7,357 nt of DNA, taken from CAZOLI01 sp964580675. GTDB taxonomy: Bacteria; Planctomycetota; MHYJ01; CAYXQY01. Below the pieces are notes generated by a model. The model saw only the letters and a list, made by a program, of their open reading frames with translations, was not told where the DNA came from and made no database searches. The stretch is taken from NCBI GenBank assembly GCA_964580675.1, contig CAZOLI010000090.1, forward strand, positions 1 through 7,357, read 5' to 3'. This document shows positions 1-4,895 of this stretch, one piece after another (positions within the stretch are counted from its first letter, which is position 1; each line of letters opens with the position of its first letter). The position numbers were made by a program, and so were the translations under genes.

Positions 1-1
1 C

Positions 2-226
2 TATTACGGGAGCAGAGATTTTGAAGACATCATCCGGCTGGTGGATGGCTGTACAAGCCTGGTTAAAGATGTTAAATATTCTAATCAGGAGCTGCAAAAA
101 TACGTGGTAATATGGATAGAGAAACTTCTTAATCTATCAGATACGGAAGATTTTATTAAGGCTCATATCCGGCAGTCAGGCCGAACCGACATTGTTATCG
201 ACCGCCTGAAGGAACTAACTTCCTGA
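2..226 (+). CDS. 3' end of a nucleotidyltransferase-like protein (partial)
   Basis: The frame is open from the first bases of the window, so the gene starts upstream. About 74 C-terminal residues are present, starting YYGSRDFEDIIRLVDG and ending RLKELTS before TGA. The motif GSRDFEDIIRLVDG resembles the (S/G)xDxEDIxxxxDGR segment near the C-terminus of bacterial predicted nucleotidyltransferases (AbiEii-like or minimal NTase-fold proteins, often of unknown substrate). The catalytic GS...DxD part would lie upstream and cannot be checked. One departure is a Cys where the family often has Arg after DG. The internal GTG at 41 is not the real start, because the family motif begins before it. The family call rests on one remembered motif. 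It could also be another all-helical C-terminal domain. Confidence 0.6.
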   Translation, partial: YYGSRDFEDIIRLVDGCTSLVKDVKYSNQELQKYVVIWIEKLLNLSDTEDFIKAHIRQSGRTDIVIDRLKELTS

Positions 227-519
227 TATTAATTTATCTCCAGCCAGATTATGCATGATGATCTACTGAATCGTCTGGCTGACGGGACAGCGGTTTATGT
301 ACGTCCGCGCCGTTACTGTCCTAAAAATTGTGGTTTCCCGAAACGGGTGTACCGTTCCTTGAGTAATCCATCCCATATCGGCGTTTCGTTTTGATGTCGT
401 AGGTTTCACGCCATTTGGGGCTCGGGGTAGGAACATCATTGGACATCTTTTGTTTATTGGCGTTGGTTACGGACGAACAACATTCTATTTCAGGAGGACC
501 GATAATGAGCTGAAACCGA
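227..519. other. Intergenic stretch with no supported gene
   Basis: No frame here looks like a real gene. A 47-codon open frame at 251-394 and a short open frame at 363-545 have no Shine-Dalgarno sequence, no recognisable motif, and run into the REP-like hairpin that follows. No clear repeat is visible before 520. It may be decayed repeat or gene-remnant sequence. Confidence 0.4.
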
Positions 520-584
520 ACCCCAACAGGGGTGGCAGCATGTAGCACCGGGTAAAGCGGAGGGGAACGGAGCGGAACCCGGTG
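520..584 (+). repeat. REP-like element E1: GTAG plus long-loop hairpin
   Basis: A small hairpin ACCCC/GGGGT (520-533, loop aaca) is followed by GTAG (542-545). Directly after it comes a perfect 8-bp stem CACCGGGT (546-553) / ACCCGGTG (577-584) around a 23-nt purine-rich loop. GTAG at the foot of a hairpin is the hallmark of REP sequences recognised by RAYT enzymes in E. coli. The window contains such an enzyme at 3070-3528. The order (CCCC/GGGG hairpin, then GTAG hairpin) recurs on the opposite strand at 961-1022. Confidence 0.65.
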
Positions 585-612
585 AAAGAATTCCAAAAAA
601 GTGATTGGACCC

Positions 613-633
613 CGTTCGTGCCGTTCACGAACG
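613..633. repeat. Isolated inverted repeat (8-bp stem)
   Basis: CGTTCGTG (613-620) and CACGAACG (626-633) form a perfect 8-bp stem with a 5-nt loop. No T-run follows, so it is not a standard terminator. The surrounding 585-960 holds only short overlapping frames, plus a 27-bp direct repeat (750-776 and 889-915, 24 of 27 identical). Confidence 0.4.
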
Positions 634-749
634 AGGTGGATCGTATGGAACGCACCATCCCTCAATCACCTCTCTCAACCCCGGAGAGATATTTCGCACC
701 GTCGTCCAGCAAGTCTTGTTTCAAGTGCCGTTTTGTGGTTCAACGAAAA

Positions 750-776
750 TGGCGCGTTTCATCCGATCCATTCCCT
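750..776 (+). repeat. 27-bp direct repeat, copy 1
   Basis: Positions 750-776 match 889-915 at 24 of 27 bases. Both contain TGGCGCGTT and GATCCATTCCCT. The copies are 139 bp apart and flank the heptamer tract at 789-816. Function unknown. Confidence 0.45.
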
Positions 777-788
777 GGATCTACCAAA

Positions 789-816
789 ATACGAAATACG
801 AAATACGAAAAACGAA
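789..816 (+). repeat. Heptamer tandem tract (ATACGAA)3 + AAACGAA
   Basis: Four consecutive 7-bp units: ATACGAA three times, then AAACGAA. The same heptamer family returns at 4663-4690 and, inverted, at 7254-7281 inside the protease cassette arms. Period 7 is out of phase with codons and no gene covers it. Confidence 0.7.
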
Positions 817-888
817 CGTTCAATAAAAACGGTAAGGTGCCAGGTGCGAAGACAACCAACGTCGGAAGGGAGAGGGAACGGACGTTTA

Positions 889-915
889 TGGCGCGTTCCA
901 ATCGATCCATTCCCT
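889..915 (+). repeat. 27-bp direct repeat, copy 2
   Basis: Second copy of the sequence at 750-776, with three mismatches. Confidence 0.45.
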
Positions 916-960
916 CACTGGCGCTCGGGAATCCGGGGGTTGTTTTTTGATTTTTTTATA

Positions 961-1022
961 CCCAGGGTTTCGTTCGTTGCACTCACGTCACCCTGGGCTA
1001 TTTTTTGCCGCCCCCTTCGGGG
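961..1022 (-). repeat. REP-like element E2: ATAG plus long-loop hairpin
   Basis: Perfect 8-bp stem CCCAGGGT (961-968) / ACCCTGGG (990-997) with a 21-nt loop. It is followed by CTAT (998-1001), which reads ATAG at the hairpin foot on the minus strand. A T-run and a CCCC-ttc-GGGG hairpin (1012-1022) come next. Read on the minus strand, the order matches E1: short C/G hairpin, xTAG, long-loop hairpin. The stem sequence differs from E1 while the architecture is kept. Confidence 0.6.
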
Positions 1023-1178
1023 CTCGTGGGGGGGATCTCCACCGGGCCCGGTGTTTGGAATCTCTGGCAGAACACGATGATAAGACTGGCACCGACCACG
1101 TCTTCGCATTTCCAGCGTCAATCTCGCTGGTTTTCTGTCATTTCCTGTTTGCGAAGGCAAGATGCCTTCGTTCCAATT
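1021..1178 (+). repeat. 158-bp direct repeat (B-A block), copy 1
   Basis: Repeated at 4462-4619 (offset 3441). The copies look identical apart from a few bases in the first 15 or so. Parts in order: the 14-bp palindrome CACCGGGCCCGGTG (1040-1053); a CCAGCG/CGCTGG hairpin (1112-1130) followed by TTTT; and the A hairpin CGAAGGCA-aga-TGCCTTCG (1152-1170). Open frames on both strands occur in both copies, but they follow from the DNA identity and show no protein-family features. Confidence 0.8.
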
Positions 1179-1240
1179 GGTACGTTTTCCTGTCCTCCAG
1201 GGCTCGGGGGTGGGATCTCCACCGGGCCCGGTGTTTGGAA
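1148..1240 (+). repeat. 93-bp direct repeat (A-B block), copy 1
   Basis: Matches 4409-4501 (offset 3261) without visible differences. It runs from the A hairpin to the palindrome CACCGGGCCCGGTG (1220-1233) and the following TTTGGAA. It overlaps the end of the 158-bp repeat, so this locus reads B-A-B while the copy at 4409-4618 reads A-B-A. Confidence 0.75.
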
Positions 1241-1359
1241 GTGCTGGTGGATTCCTTAATCTTCAACAAATACAAGGCTCTGAATGGAATTTCATCATAC
1301 CGGGGGGGTATCCCTTCACCCTCTCCAAGAAGTTTTAAAATTGAGTTTCCCCATAGCTC

Positions 1360-1635
1360 GGGTACCAAACGGGTACTCCACGTCGCTATCGCTCGTTCCG
1401 TACCCAACTACGAACTTCCCGGGAAGCGCAGTATTCAGAGAAGTTCGTAGTGGTGCACGGAGCGCAGGCGATGACGTTTTCGAAAACAGGTAGTGGCCCA
1501 GTGTCACAATAAATAACGTGTACTCCGGGCGACGCTGTCGCCCTCCGTACACTACAACAAACACAGCTCCCTTATTTCCAGTTTTTTGCCTTCGGGAAAC
1601 AGTGTTAGTTGTAGCGCACGAAGCGCAAGCGGAGT
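1360..1635. repeat. C block copy 1: two inverted GTAG-hairpin pairs (BIME-like)
   Basis: Diverged copy of 3961-4202. Elements in order: stem GGGTAC (1371-1376) / GTACCC (1400-1405) with a 23-nt loop, then CTAC (1408-1411), which is GTAG on the minus strand; a 12-bp inverted repeat ACTACGAACTTC (1407-1418) / GAAGTTCGTAGT (1440-1451) with GTAG at 1447-1450; a hairpin at 1518-1552 with CTAC at 1552-1555; and a plus-strand GTAG at 1611-1614 followed by an AAGCGCAAGCGG-type segment. Alternating CTAC and GTAG marks suggest two head-to-head REP pairs. The call as RAYT substrates is inference from architecture. Confidence 0.6.
1518..1552. repeat. Two-step hairpin in C block copy 1
   Basis: GTGTAC/GTACAC outer stem, symmetric TCC/TCC internal loop, GGGCGAC/GTCGCCC inner stem, 3-nt loop. 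The counterpart at 4086-4120 keeps the inner stem with different paired bases (GGACGGC/GCCGTCC). Confidence 0.7.
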
Positions 1636-1754
1636 ACTCTTTTGGTAACGTTCCGGATGGAACATTTAAATTTGCAGACTTTAAATTTATGGGGAAAGGT
1701 GACCGTCACAGTGGAAGCTCAACCCCTGGTGAAACAGTTTGCCTTCGAAAATAG

Positions 1755-1812
1755 CATTGAAAGAATCAATGAAAAACGGTTATACTGTGTCAATAATTAT
1801 TTCGATTCTTTC
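1755..1812 (+). promoter_or_regulatory. Promoter of the triple-HTH gene with a 9-bp dyad (possible operator)
   Basis: A sigma-70-like promoter: TTGAAA (1757-1762), 18-bp spacer, TATACT (1781-1786), predicting transcription from about 1793 and a leader of about 50 nt. A perfect 9-bp inverted repeat, GAAAGAATC (1759-1767) and GATTCTTTC (1804-1812), brackets the -10 and start region and overlaps the -35. CATTG/CAATG (1755-1771) and the palindrome AATAATTATT (1792-1801) add further symmetry. Because the gene product has HTH domains, self-repression through these sites is plausible but untested. Confidence 0.6.
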
Positions 1813-1827
1813 GCAACATAAAATTTC

Positions 1828-1833
1828 AGGAAG
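1828..1833 (+). promoter_or_regulatory. Ribosome binding site of the triple-HTH gene
   Basis: AGGAAG lies 10 nt before the ATG at 1844. The spacing is slightly long, but it is the only Shine-Dalgarno-like match near this start. Confidence 0.6.
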
Positions 1834-1843
1834 ATGTTGAACC

Positions 1844-2665
1844 ATGGGAAAAGTGGAAGAGGCGTTGAGGGATTTGATTCAGTATCACAGCCGGCGGGAG
1901 GCACGAAATCTTTTCGGCGACACGGAGGACGACGTAAAAGAATTAAAACGAGAGGTGCGTGAACTCCGAAATGTGCTGGACGACGTGGTGGACAAGGTGG
2001 ACGAACTGTACGAAGCCCACCAGCAGCAGATGGACATTCCCCCGGCTGACGAAGAAAAAACCGAACAGGCGCGTGTGACCTCAAGAACGATCCAGAGCGT
2101 ACGGGATCGATATGATCTGACACAGCAGGAACTCGCGGATCTCCTGGACGTGTCCATGGGCACCATTACCAGCTGGGAAAACGGGAAATCGAAACCTCGA
2201 TCCAGCAACAAGGCGCGTGTCGTCACCCTTCGGGAGATGTCGAAGGAACAGGTGGACGAGATCCTGGGCCGGGAGGATGAGCCCCATGAATTTACACCCG
2301 AGGTATCGCGGCAGTTCCGGGAAAATTATCAACTTACTCAGAAAGAACTCGGGGGGCTGCTCGGGGTCTCGGAAACCACGGTGTATCACTGGGAAAACGG
2401 CGAAACGACACCGGGTTCCGAAACGCTTGATCGGTTATACGAATTGACGGACATGGACGAAACGGAAATCCACAAGGAACTGGCCCGAAACACGGATCGA
2501 TACAACGGGGAGGAAATTCGGAGCATCCGGGAGGAACTTGATCTTTCACAGGGGGAATTTGCCGAGGAACTTGGGGTTTCGGCCGGCACGGTCTCAAACT
2601 GGGAACGGGACATCAACAAACCGGGTCCGAAGGCCATTCAGAACATCCGGAAGTTGCGGCCCTGA
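1844..2665 (+). CDS. Triple helix-turn-helix (XRE-like) protein with N-terminal coiled coil
   Basis: 273 aa, probably a cytoplasmic DNA-binding protein. Residues 1-25 (MGKVEEALRDLIQYHSRREA...) form a basic amphipathic helix. Residues 27-62 are a charged heptad-like coiled coil, and 63-80 an acidic linker. Three Cro/C1-type HTH domains follow at about 82-118, 152-190 and 222-262. Each carries the L(T/S)QxE(L/F) helix and the VSxxTxxxWExxxxxP signature: LTQQELADLLDVS, LTQKELGGLLGVS, LSQGEFAEELGVS. Most XRE regulators have one such domain, so three in one chain on a probable oligomer is unusual. There is no enzymatic or ligand domain, signal peptide or membrane segment. ATG 1844 is supported by AGGAAG and the promoter upstream. 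It stands alone and converges on the RAYT gene. DNA binding is well supported by the motifs; the target and role are unknown. Confidence 0.85.
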   Translation: MGKVEEALRDLIQYHSRREARNLFGDTEDDVKELKREVRELRNVLDDVVDKVDELYEAHQQQMDIPPADEEKTEQARVTSRTIQSVRDRYDLTQQELADLLDVSMGTITSWENGKSKPRSSNKARVVTLREMSKEQVDEILGREDEPHEFTPEVSRQFRENYQLTQKELGGLLGVSETTVYHWENGETTPGSETLDRLYELTDMDETEIHKELARNTDRYNGEEIRSIREELDLSQGEFAEELGVSAGTVSNWERDINKPGPKAIQNIRKLRP

Positions 2666-2737
2666 TCCATTCCGGCCACGACCAAACTGGATGCTGCCCA
2701 TACGATCGGTCCAGCTGCAGGCAACATATCTCAACTG

Positions 2738-2756
2738 CGAAGGCAGGATGCCTTCG
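2738..2756. repeat. A hairpin, copy downstream of the HTH gene
   Basis: CGAAGGCA-gga-TGCCTTCG: perfect 8-bp stem, 3-nt loop, lying 73 bp after the HTH stop codon. The downstream sequence (TTTCAACTTG and then CTC/CCGGGG) is a diverged version of the sequence after the A hairpin at 1152. It could end transcription of the HTH gene, but the T-run is weak. Confidence 0.65.
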
Positions 2757-2779
2757 TTTCAACTTGAACGGTGTTCCTC

Positions 2780-2885
2780 TCTCCGGGGTTCGGTTGTTTT
2801 GTTCGTTATCGTTCCCGGGGTTGTACGTGGCCAACCCCGGTCTACCGGTCCGAGCCTCTTCAGGGCTTTGCTGACGTTCGAGGAA
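2780..2885 (-). repeat. Diverged REP-like element E4
   Basis: CCGGGGTTG (2815-2823) / CAACCCCGG (2832-2840) is a 9-bp stem with an 8-nt loop. CTAC at 2842-2845 gives GTAG on the minus strand, one base from the stem foot. A weaker GCC/GGC hairpin follows near 2858-2871. The rest of 2666-2980 has no credible gene. Only a small ACCGT/ACGGT hairpin (2959-2974) is visible further on. Confidence 0.5.
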
Positions 2886-2980
2886 TCGACAGCTTAAACA
2901 CCGCAACGTTGACGTTGGATAAGGATTGTGACGGAGCGATGTCCTCATTTCCAAGAACACCGTTTCGACACGGTAAAAGA

Positions 2981-3061
2981 GCGCCGGAGGCGCGGAGGTT
3001 TTTAGCCCACGGTGTAACCGTGGGATATCAAGTCATAAAAACCAACAAACCCCGGAGGGGT
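2981..3061 (+). repeat. RAYT-flanking three-hairpin element, left copy (E5)
   Basis: Three hairpins in order: GCGCC-gga-GGCGC (2981-2993); CCCACGGT-gta-ACCGTGGG (3006-3024), preceded directly by TTAG (3002-3005); ACCCC-gga-GGGGT (3049-3061). It lies 8 bp beyond the RAYT stop codon. The reverse complement of 3803-3885 aligns with it, with the same hairpin order and similar spacers, but the middle stem is built from different paired bases. Confidence 0.8.
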
Positions 3062-3069
3062 GAAGGTGG

Positions 3070-3528
3070 TTATGGTTGTTCAAACAAATATGACTCCTCG
3101 AAGTCGATTCCGTGCTTTTCAAGAATCATTTTTAATTCCTCTTCAAAACTCCGATTCTGGTGATGTTTTTCCTGATTTTGAATATATTCTTTTACTTCCG
3201 GAAGCATCGATTCACTGACCGTAAATCCACCATACCCCTTTTGCCATCTAAATTTTGTTTTCCTTATATGGTTTTCGTTTAGCCATCTGGACGTTTTTGC
3301 TTTTATCACTCTCATCATATCGGAAAGAGAAATTGTTGGTGGTATGCCGAATAGCAGGTGTATATGATCCCTTATTCCTCCTGCCTCCAGAAGTGCACTT
3401 CCTTCCCTGCGCATAATACCACCGATGTAAGAGAATAGGTCTTCTCGGAATCGGGGAACTATTAATTTCTTTCGATGCTTTGTGCTGAAAACAACGTGAT
3501 ACAGCAATTTTGTATGTGTTGTTGCCAT
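3070..3528 (-). CDS. REP-associated tyrosine transposase (RAYT, IS200/IS605-like TnpA)
   Basis: 152 aa, single-strand DNA endonuclease of the HUH Y1 family, which nicks DNA at hairpin-bearing repeats through a 5'-phosphotyrosine bond. The N-terminus YHVVFSTKHRK is the typical beta-strand start. The metal-binding HUH motif is His55-Ile-His57 in DHIHLLFGIP. A WQKGYGGFTVS segment lies at about 95-105. The likely nucleophile is Tyr115 in EYIQNQEKHH. The C-terminal EKHGIDFEESYLF tail is typical of full-length members, so the gene looks intact. The frame extends back to 3606, but ATG 3528 is preferred: MATTHTKLLYHVVF matches the usual family start, whereas the extra 26 residues are unlike it. A weak GTGAAG sits before it. 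No accessory tnpB is present. It is flanked by inverted three-hairpin elements, the usual genomic setting of RAYT genes. Confidence 0.9.
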   Translation of the reverse strand: MATTHTKLLYHVVFSTKHRKKLIVPRFREDLFSYIGGIMRREGSALLEAGGIRDHIHLLFGIPPTISLSDMMRVIKAKTSRWLNENHIRKTKFRWQKGYGGFTVSESMLPEVKEYIQNQEKHHQNRSFEEELKMILEKHGIDFEESYLFEQP

Positions 3529-3618
3529 CGCTTCACTTTCATTGTTACACGGCGAAAAAAGAACAGCGTCATCATCGCCAGGTTGCCACGCTATTGATAG
3601 GACCACAACATCCGACTT

Positions 3619-3647
3619 ATTCTAATCGAGCAATTTTGAATGTTCAA
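3619..3647 (-). promoter_or_regulatory. Probable promoter of the RAYT gene
   Basis: On the minus strand TTGAAC (3647-3642), a 17-bp spacer and TAGAAT (3624-3619) fit a sigma-70 promoter. Transcription would start near 3612 and give a leader of about 85 nt to the ATG at 3528. A TTGAA/TTCAA inverted repeat overlaps the -35. The rest of 3648-3796 shows no gene. Confidence 0.5.
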
Positions 3648-3802
3648 TATAAAATCCGAGAGGTTAATTAACGGCATCTGGAGGTGCGGCCGTCTGTAGC
3701 TTACAGTGAAAACGGGAGTGAAGATGTAAAATAAAAACACCGATCCTCTGAGGAAAGAAGGTGAGGGAAGAAGTTTAGCCATTTTGTTTGATGTGGACCT
3801 GC

Positions 3803-3885
3803 GCCCCTGCCGGGGCTTTGTTCGTTTGATTCCTTATTCCCGGGGGTTACCACCCCCGGCTACAAACCCGTGCGCCTCCGGCGCA
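3803..3885 (-). repeat. RAYT-flanking three-hairpin element, right copy (E6)
   Basis: On the plus strand: GCCCC-tgcc-GGGGC (3803-3816); CCGGGGGT-tacc-ACCCCCGG (3840-3859); CTAC (3860-3863); TGCGCC-tcc-GGCGCA (3871-3885). Read on the minus strand this is the 2981-3061 element in the same order, with a canonical GTAG directly 5' of the central hairpin. The two copies bracket the RAYT gene as an inverted pair about 0.9 kb across. Confidence 0.8.
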
Positions 3886-3960
3886 GCGTCCGGTAAATTT
3901 CCTCGTTGTTTTCCTCGTATCAAGTCGTGTGTAAGGAATTTGCTTTATCAGAACAGTCAG

Positions 3961-4202
3961 GGGTACCAAACGAGTACTCCACGTCGCTATCGCTTTGTTA
4001 CGTACCCAACTACAAACTTCCCTGTGAGCGTGGTTGGCTGAGAAGTTCGTAGTGGCACATGGTCTCAAGCGACAAAAAAAATAACGTGTACTCCGGACGG
4101 CGTTGCCGTCCTGCGTACACGACAACAAACACAGCAATTTCATATAAGGAGTTTGGCGTCGGGGAATGGGTTCTGTTGTAGCGCACGTAGCGCAAGCGGA
4201 GT
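3961..4202. repeat. C block copy 2
   Basis: Diverged direct repeat of 1360-1635, about 2.6 kb away. It keeps GAGTAC (3972-3977) / GTACCC (4002-4007) followed by CTAC (4010-4013), the inverted pair ACTACAAACTTC (4009-4020) / GAAGTTCGTAGT (4042-4053), the two-step hairpin (4086-4120) and GTAG (4178-4181). After the last GTAG, GCGCAC (4181-4186) pairs with GTGCGC (4201-4206). It has several small indels relative to copy 1. No gene is visible in 3886-4588. Confidence 0.65.
4086..4120. repeat. Two-step hairpin in C block copy 2
   Basis: GTGTAC/GTACAC outer stem and GGACGGC/GCCGTCC inner stem, 35 nt like the copy at 1518-1552. Two positions of the inner stem differ on both sides, so pairing is preserved. 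Confidence 0.7.
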
Positions 4203-4240
4203 GCGCGTTATTTTTTTGAGGATTTTTCCCCGGACTGGGG

Positions 4241-4262
4241 GCGGAAGCATCCTTGCTTTCGC
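4241..4262. repeat. GGGGCGGAAGC-type hairpin
   Basis: GCGGAAGC (4241-4248) pairs with GCTTTCGC (4255-4262), with one G-T pair. The lead-in ACTGGGGGCGGAAGC recurs at about 4343-4357 and, one G shorter, at 4637-4651 and inverted near 7293-7307. These units alternate with A hairpins. Confidence 0.5.
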
Positions 4263-4295
4263 AAAATTATTGTTTCCTTATAAATTTCTTTTATG

Positions 4296-4315
4296 CGAAG
4301 GCAGGGATGCCTTCG
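4296..4315. repeat. A hairpin with 4-nt loop
   Basis: CGAAGGCA-ggga-TGCCTTCG: same 8-bp stem as the other A copies, one base longer in the loop. CCCCAATTCGAA follows in place of the TTCCAATT seen in the main copies. Confidence 0.65.
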
Positions 4316-4408
4316 CCCCAATTCGAACACCCTTCCCTAAACACTGGGGGCGGAAGCGTCCCTACGTTCGCAATATCATATTCAAGGTTTGCCTTTTAAT
4401 TTTTATTA

Positions 4409-4501
4409 TTTGCGAAGGCAAGATGCCTTCGTTCCAATTGGTACGTTTTCCTGTCCTCCAGGGCTCGGGGGTGGGATCTCCACCGGGCCCGGTGTTTGGA
4501 A
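4409..4501 (+). repeat. 93-bp direct repeat (A-B block), copy 2
   Basis: Matches 1148-1240. It contains the A hairpin (4413-4431) and the palindrome CACCGGGCCCGGTG (4481-4494). Confidence 0.75.
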
Positions 4502-4619
4502 TCTCTGGCAGAACACGATGATAAGACTGGCACCGACCACGTCTTCGCATTTCCAGCGTCAATCTCGCTGGTTTTCTGTCATTTCCTGTTTGCGAAGGCA
4601 AGATGCCTTCGTTCCAATT
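4462..4619 (+). repeat. 158-bp direct repeat (B-A block), copy 2
   Basis: Matches 1021-1178. It ends in the A hairpin at 4593-4611, which is also the outer end of the left inverted arm around the protease gene. Confidence 0.8.
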
Positions 4620-4662
4620 TGAAAACCATCTCTTCTGACTGGGGCGGAAGCGACGTGATAAA

Positions 4663-4690
4663 ATTCGAAATACGAAATACGAAATTCGAA
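4663..4690 (+). repeat. Heptamer tract (ATWCGAA)4
   Basis: ATTCGAA, ATACGAA, ATACGAA, ATTCGAA in tandem. The mirrored copy is at 7254-7281 and the related tract at 789-816. Confidence 0.8.
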
Positions 4691-4746
4691 AAAGGAACGA
4701 CGTCGGACGCTCGACGACTGACGCCCATCCCCCGACGGTTCTTACC

Positions 4747-4802
4747 CAATCAACAAATCAACCAATCAACGGATCTACCAATCAACACATAAACGAATAA
4801 AC
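4747..4802 (+). repeat. Octamer tract, seven CAATCAAC-like units
   Basis: Seven 8-bp units with consensus CAATCAAC. The later units are degenerate (ACATAAAC, GAATAAAC). Mirrored at 7142-7197. Confidence 0.75.
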
Positions 4803-4808
4803 CAAAAT

Positions 4809-4838
4809 CTTGATCTTTATCCTTATCTTTATCTTAAT
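4809..4838 (+). repeat. Hexamer tract, five CTTTAT-like units
   Basis: CTTGAT, CTTTAT, CCTTAT, CTTTAT, CTTAAT. Related hexamer tracts lie at 5067-5096, about 6766-6795, 6905-6940 and 7106-7135. Each sits beside a copy of the ACGGTCC-type hairpin. Confidence 0.75.
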
Positions 4839-4895
4839 CCACGGTCCTCCGGACCGTCCCGTCCCCCTCCCTGACGGTCGGGGCTCAGGCTTTGG

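Larger units (their letters stand above)
4589..4895 (+). repeat. Left arm of a 307-bp inverted repeat around the protease gene
   Basis: Pairs base for base with 7049-7355 (coordinates sum to 11944, no indel). I see two mismatches, both near the inner end. Modules from outside in: A hairpin (4593-4611); GGGGCGGAAGC unit; heptamers (4663-4690); a CGACGTCGGACGC stretch; seven octamers (4747-4802); five hexamers (4809-4838); hairpin ACGGTCC-tcc-GGACCGT (4841-4857); and a CCCTGACGGTCGGGGCTC box. Confidence 0.9.

Noticed and set aside
251..394. Small plus-strand frame just after the nucleotidyltransferase end
   Set aside because: 47 codons, no ribosome binding site or recognisable motif. The overlapping frame at 363-545 is no better, so no gene is claimed.
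321..665. Minus-strand open frame of 114 codons
   Set aside because: It crosses REP-like element E1, has no Shine-Dalgarno sequence, and its composition (proline/serine/arginine rich, no motif) fits a chance frame.
915..1160. Open frame on the minus strand repeated at 4362-4601 with a shared protein sequence
   Set aside because: The protein identity follows from the 158-bp DNA repeat. The frame spans hairpins and changes at the repeat edges.
601..1450. Long overlapping plus-strand frames (601-1080, 947-1450)
   Set aside because: They overlap each other in different frames, run through hairpins and tandem tracts, and show no domain.
3529..3606. Upstream extension of the RAYT frame to 3606 (178 aa)
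   Set aside because: The extra 26 residues do not fit the family, whose members begin a few residues before the YHVVF strand.
4296..4619. CRISPR array from repeated A hairpins
   Set aside because: Only three copies, uneven spacing, and the spacers are themselves repeats; no cas genes.
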